The notes beneath the pieces are model-generated. The model saw only the letters and a program-made list of their open reading frames with translations, did no database searches and was not told the DNA's origin. DNA of 64,000 nucleotides from Rhodoferax ferrireducens (GTDB lineage: Bacteria; Pseudomonadota; Gammaproteobacteria; Burkholderiales; Burkholderiaceae_C). Shown here piece after piece: positions 62,020 to 64,000 of the stretch. The stretch covers positions 124,001 to 188,000 of the forward strand of contig NZ_QEII01000324.1 of assembly GCF_003347515.1 (NCBI RefSeq), given 5' to 3'. A program made the translations under genes and the position numbers. Position 1 is the stretch's first letter. The number at the start of each line of letters is the position of its first letter.

Positions 62020-63222
62020 ATGAACATACGTGGGTACAAACAAGGGGCGTGTCTGCTGGCCTTGATGGGTGTCATGGGAATCGCACTGGGCCAGACGGTC
62101 AAACCCCTGCGTGTGGGTTTTATTGGTCCTTTCACCGGCCCATCCGCTGATTTCGGCATACCCCTGATCAACGGGGCCAAGCTGGCGATGGACGAAATCA
62201 ATGCCGCCGGCGGCTACCTGGGGCGTCCGCTGGAGCTGGTGATCAAGGACGACACGGCCAACCCGGAGGTCGGCTTGCAGCGCTCGCAGGAAATGATGCG
62301 GGAAAACGTGGTCGCCACGATCGGCTTTTGCAATACCGGTGTGGCGCTGAAGTCACTGCACGTTTTCCAGACGGCCAAGTCGCCTTTGATCGTGCCGTGC
62401 GCGACCGGAACACCGATTACCACCCAATACCCGGCGCCGGACAGCTACATTTTTCGAACCTCGGCGCGTGATGCCATCCAGGCGCCTTTCGTGGTGGACG
62501 ACATCGTCGTGCGCGGCTGGACCCGGGTTGCCGTGTTTGCCGACAACACCGGCTACGGTGAGGCCGGCTTGCAGGACGTGATCAAGGCCCTGGCGGCCAA
62601 AAAGCTCAAGCCGGTCCATGTGGCCCGCTTTGAGCTTGGCGTGAAAGACTTGCAGGCAGAGCTCAAGGCGGCGCAGGCGGCCGGTGCCAATGTGGTTTTC
62701 AGCTACACCGTCGGGCCCGAAAATGCCGTCATCGCCCGCGGACGCCAGTCCCTGAACTGGAAGGTTCCCCAAGTGGGCGCTTGGCCTCTGTCGTTCCCGT
62801 TCTTTATTGAGGGTGCCAAGGAAGCCGCAGACGGCGCGCTGATGGCCCAGACCTTTATTGCCGAGCCCAGCAACGAGCGCCGCAGCGCGTTTCTCAGCGC
62901 CTACGCCCGCAAGTACAAGACCACCAAGATCAGCGTGCCCATGGCGGCGGCGCAAGCCTACGACACGGTGTATTTGCTGACCTATGCCATTTTGGCCATA
63001 CGCAATGGCGACCTCTCGGGGCCTGCCGTCAAGGCGGCGCTGGAGAACATGCCCCGCGTCTACTATGGCGTGACCGCCACCCATGAGCACCCGTTCAGCA
63101 AAAACGACAAGGATGCCGTGACCAGCAACATGCTCGTGATGGGCATGGTGAAAAATGGTGCGGTGACGTTTGCCTACCCGGATGACAGAACCCGCAATTT
63201 GTTTGTGCAGCGCAAACGCTGA
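62020..63222 (+). CDS. Branched-chain-amino-acid-type ABC substrate-binding protein
   Basis: 400-residue type I periplasmic binding protein (LivJ-like). A signal peptide with ACLLALMGVMGIALGQ (about 9-24) precedes PLRVGFIGPFTGPSADFGIP. The two-lobed fold continues through GAKLAMDEINAAGGYLGRPL (about 51-70) and VAVFADNTGYGEAGLQDVI (about 170-188). No Liv permease or ATPase genes follow within the window; the next gene is convergent and of another transporter class. The ligand is unknown and could be an aromatic or amide compound. Confidence 0.88.
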   Translation: MNIRGYKQGACLLALMGVMGIALGQTVKPLRVGFIGPFTGPSADFGIPLINGAKLAMDEINAAGGYLGRPLELVIKDDTANPEVGLQRSQEMMRENVVATIGFCNTGVALKSLHVFQTAKSPLIVPCATGTPITTQYPAPDSYIFRTSARDAIQAPFVVDDIVVRGWTRVAVFADNTGYGEAGLQDVIKALAAKKLKPVHVARFELGVKDLQAELKAAQAAGANVVFSYTVGPENAVIARGRQSLNWKVPQVGAWPLSFPFFIEGAKEAADGALMAQTFIAEPSNERRSAFLSAYARKYKTTKISVPMAAAQAYDTVYLLTYAILAIRNGDLSGPAVKAALENMPRVYYGVTATHEHPFSKNDKDAVTSNMLVMGMVKNGAVTFAYPDDRTRNLFVQRKR

Positions 63223-63256
63223 CGCCCGAGTCACTGGGCTGACTTTGTATTCGCGG

Positions 63257-64000
63257 TCAGGGCTTGGGGTGTGAGTTCGCTGCCTTGGCACCACGCAACA
63301 GCGTGAGGGCCAGCAGCGCCGAAGCCCCCATCAGAAACAGACTCACCGCATTGAGCACCGGCGTGGCACCCTCCCGCATGCGGCCATACATCATGACGGT
63401 GAGCGGTGCGTCCGACCCCACCAGCATCAGCGTGGTGTTGAAGTTCTCGAACGACATGAGGAATGAGATGGCGGCCGTGCCGATCAGGGCGGGCTGCAAA
63501 TAGGGCAGGGTGATGGTGGTGAACACCGCCGCGCGTGATGCGCCCAGGTTGTAGGCGGCATCCTCCAGTGTCACGTCGAAGCGTTTAAGGCGCGCCGTGA
63601 TGGTCAGGGTAGCGATCGACACGATGTAGGAGAACTGCCCCAGTACGACAAGAGGCAAGCCGGGCCGCAAAAACTCCAGCTCCAGTCCGTACAAGTCATC
63701 GGCCAGATTCGCAATACGGCTGGTGAAGGCCAGAATCGAGATGCCCAGAATCACACCGGGGATAACCAGGGGCGCCAGCATCAGCAGCGAGAGCGCCTGC
63801 TTGCCGCGAAACTGCGTGCGCTCAATCAGAAAGGCATTGGCTGTGCCCACCAACACGGACAAGACCGTCACCCAGCCCGCCACCACCACGCTGGTCCACA
63901 AGCTGCCCAGCAGGGCCTGGTCGGCAAACAGACCTTGACGTCCCAGCGCTTTACCCGTGCCGGCGCTACCCAGAAACCAGTCCAGCGTCGCCCCGCGCCA
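63257..64000 (-). CDS. PotC-type ABC transporter permease (5' end beyond window)
   Basis: Binding-protein-dependent permease, 248 codons visible and open to the right edge, so the N-terminus is missing. Reading from the edge, the frame gives a DWFLGSAGTGKALG stretch before the helix SVVVAGWVTVLSVLVGTANA. The EAA coupling loop is LEDAAYNLGASRAAVFTTIT with later LPYLQPALIG. It resembles PotC/YdcV permeases for polyamines or similar organic cations. The rest of the transporter should lie to the right. It converges with the binding-protein gene, 34 bp away. Confidence 0.9.
   Translation of the reverse strand, partial: WRGATLDWFLGSAGTGKALGRQGLFADQALLGSLWTSVVVAGWVTVLSVLVGTANAFLIERTQFRGKQALSLLMLAPLVIPGVILGISILAFTSRIANLADDLYGLELEFLRPGLPLVVLGQFSYIVSIATLTITARLKRFDVTLEDAAYNLGASRAAVFTTITLPYLQPALIGTAAISFLMSFENFNTTLMLVGSDAPLTVMMYGRMREGATPVLNAVSLFLMGASALLALTLLRGAKAANSHPKP

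Noticed and set aside
63224-63239. GCCC-N8-GGGC as a terminator after the binding-protein gene
   Set aside because: Only four pairs and no T-run worth the name.

Overview
The window looks like chromosomal DNA of a beta-proteobacterium of the Comamonadaceae (Rhodoferax/Polaromonas-like). The basis is high GC, dense operons, gene order around radC-slpA-ispH and serS, the style of the formate dehydrogenase cluster, and a short interspersed repeat that I associate with this family. I ran no search, so the taxon is an inference.

Layout. 1-2365 (minus): a chromate-resistance operon chrB-chrA-chrC (chrC cut by the window edge). 2540-13110 (plus): a molybdenum formate dehydrogenase operon with maturation genes (DUF3305, DUF3306, multi-cluster Fe-S protein, TorD-type chaperone), structural genes (small Tat protein, alpha, beta, gamma), two small exported proteins of unknown role, and fdhD. 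13111-23387 (plus): a guanidine assimilation island with an ABC importer, carboxyguanidine deiminase pair, guanidine carboxylase and allophanate hydrolase. 23428-28832: a small hypothetical gene, a MarR regulator, ccoG, an FtsX-like permease and a truncated globin. 28916-37552: an intradiol-dioxygenase-like lipoprotein, SNF2 helicase, Smr protein, radC, slpA, ispH, a threonine dehydratase and serS. 37559-40306: a polyamine-type periplasmic binding protein paired with a membrane diguanylate cyclase. 40373-50503 (mostly minus): tRNA-Ser, trpS, an M50 protease, a Sua5/YrdC protein, a DMT exporter, a PHP phosphoesterase, recJ and others. 50653-64000: LysR/quinone-oxidoreductase pair, lolC-lolD, a trans-sulfuration enzyme, an aldehyde dehydrogenase, a MoxR-DUF58-VWA operon with a DegP-like protease, and parts of two ABC systems.

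The most striking region is the guanidine island. Its leader has a consensus-perfect sigma-54 promoter (13190-13205), an NtrC-like box (13134-13150) and a guanidine-I (ykkC) riboswitch (about 13244-13340). A second, unrelated guanidine sensor, a guanidine-II (mini-ykkC) riboswitch with two ACGA-loop hairpins, sits inside the operon directly before the carboxylase gene (17825-17874). Nitrogen limitation and guanidine would thus be read together, and guanidine would be read twice by two RNA classes. The island is bracketed by diverged direct repeats of about 85 bp (13101-13186 and 23399-23488). They hold the end of fdhD and the 3' end of a small gene, so the island appears to have been inserted at the fdhD/small-gene junction, and the leftover 3' gene fragment now carries the NtrC-like box.

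A second theme is an interspersed repeat of about 57 bp with a fixed ATAGC-N20-GGGCT core. At least six copies share it, inside or at the edges of DUF3305, torD, recJ (twice), batA and the globin gene. A seventh copy, in ispH, has a 3-nt insertion. Most copies are translated in frame within conserved genes, and one supplies the recJ start codon.
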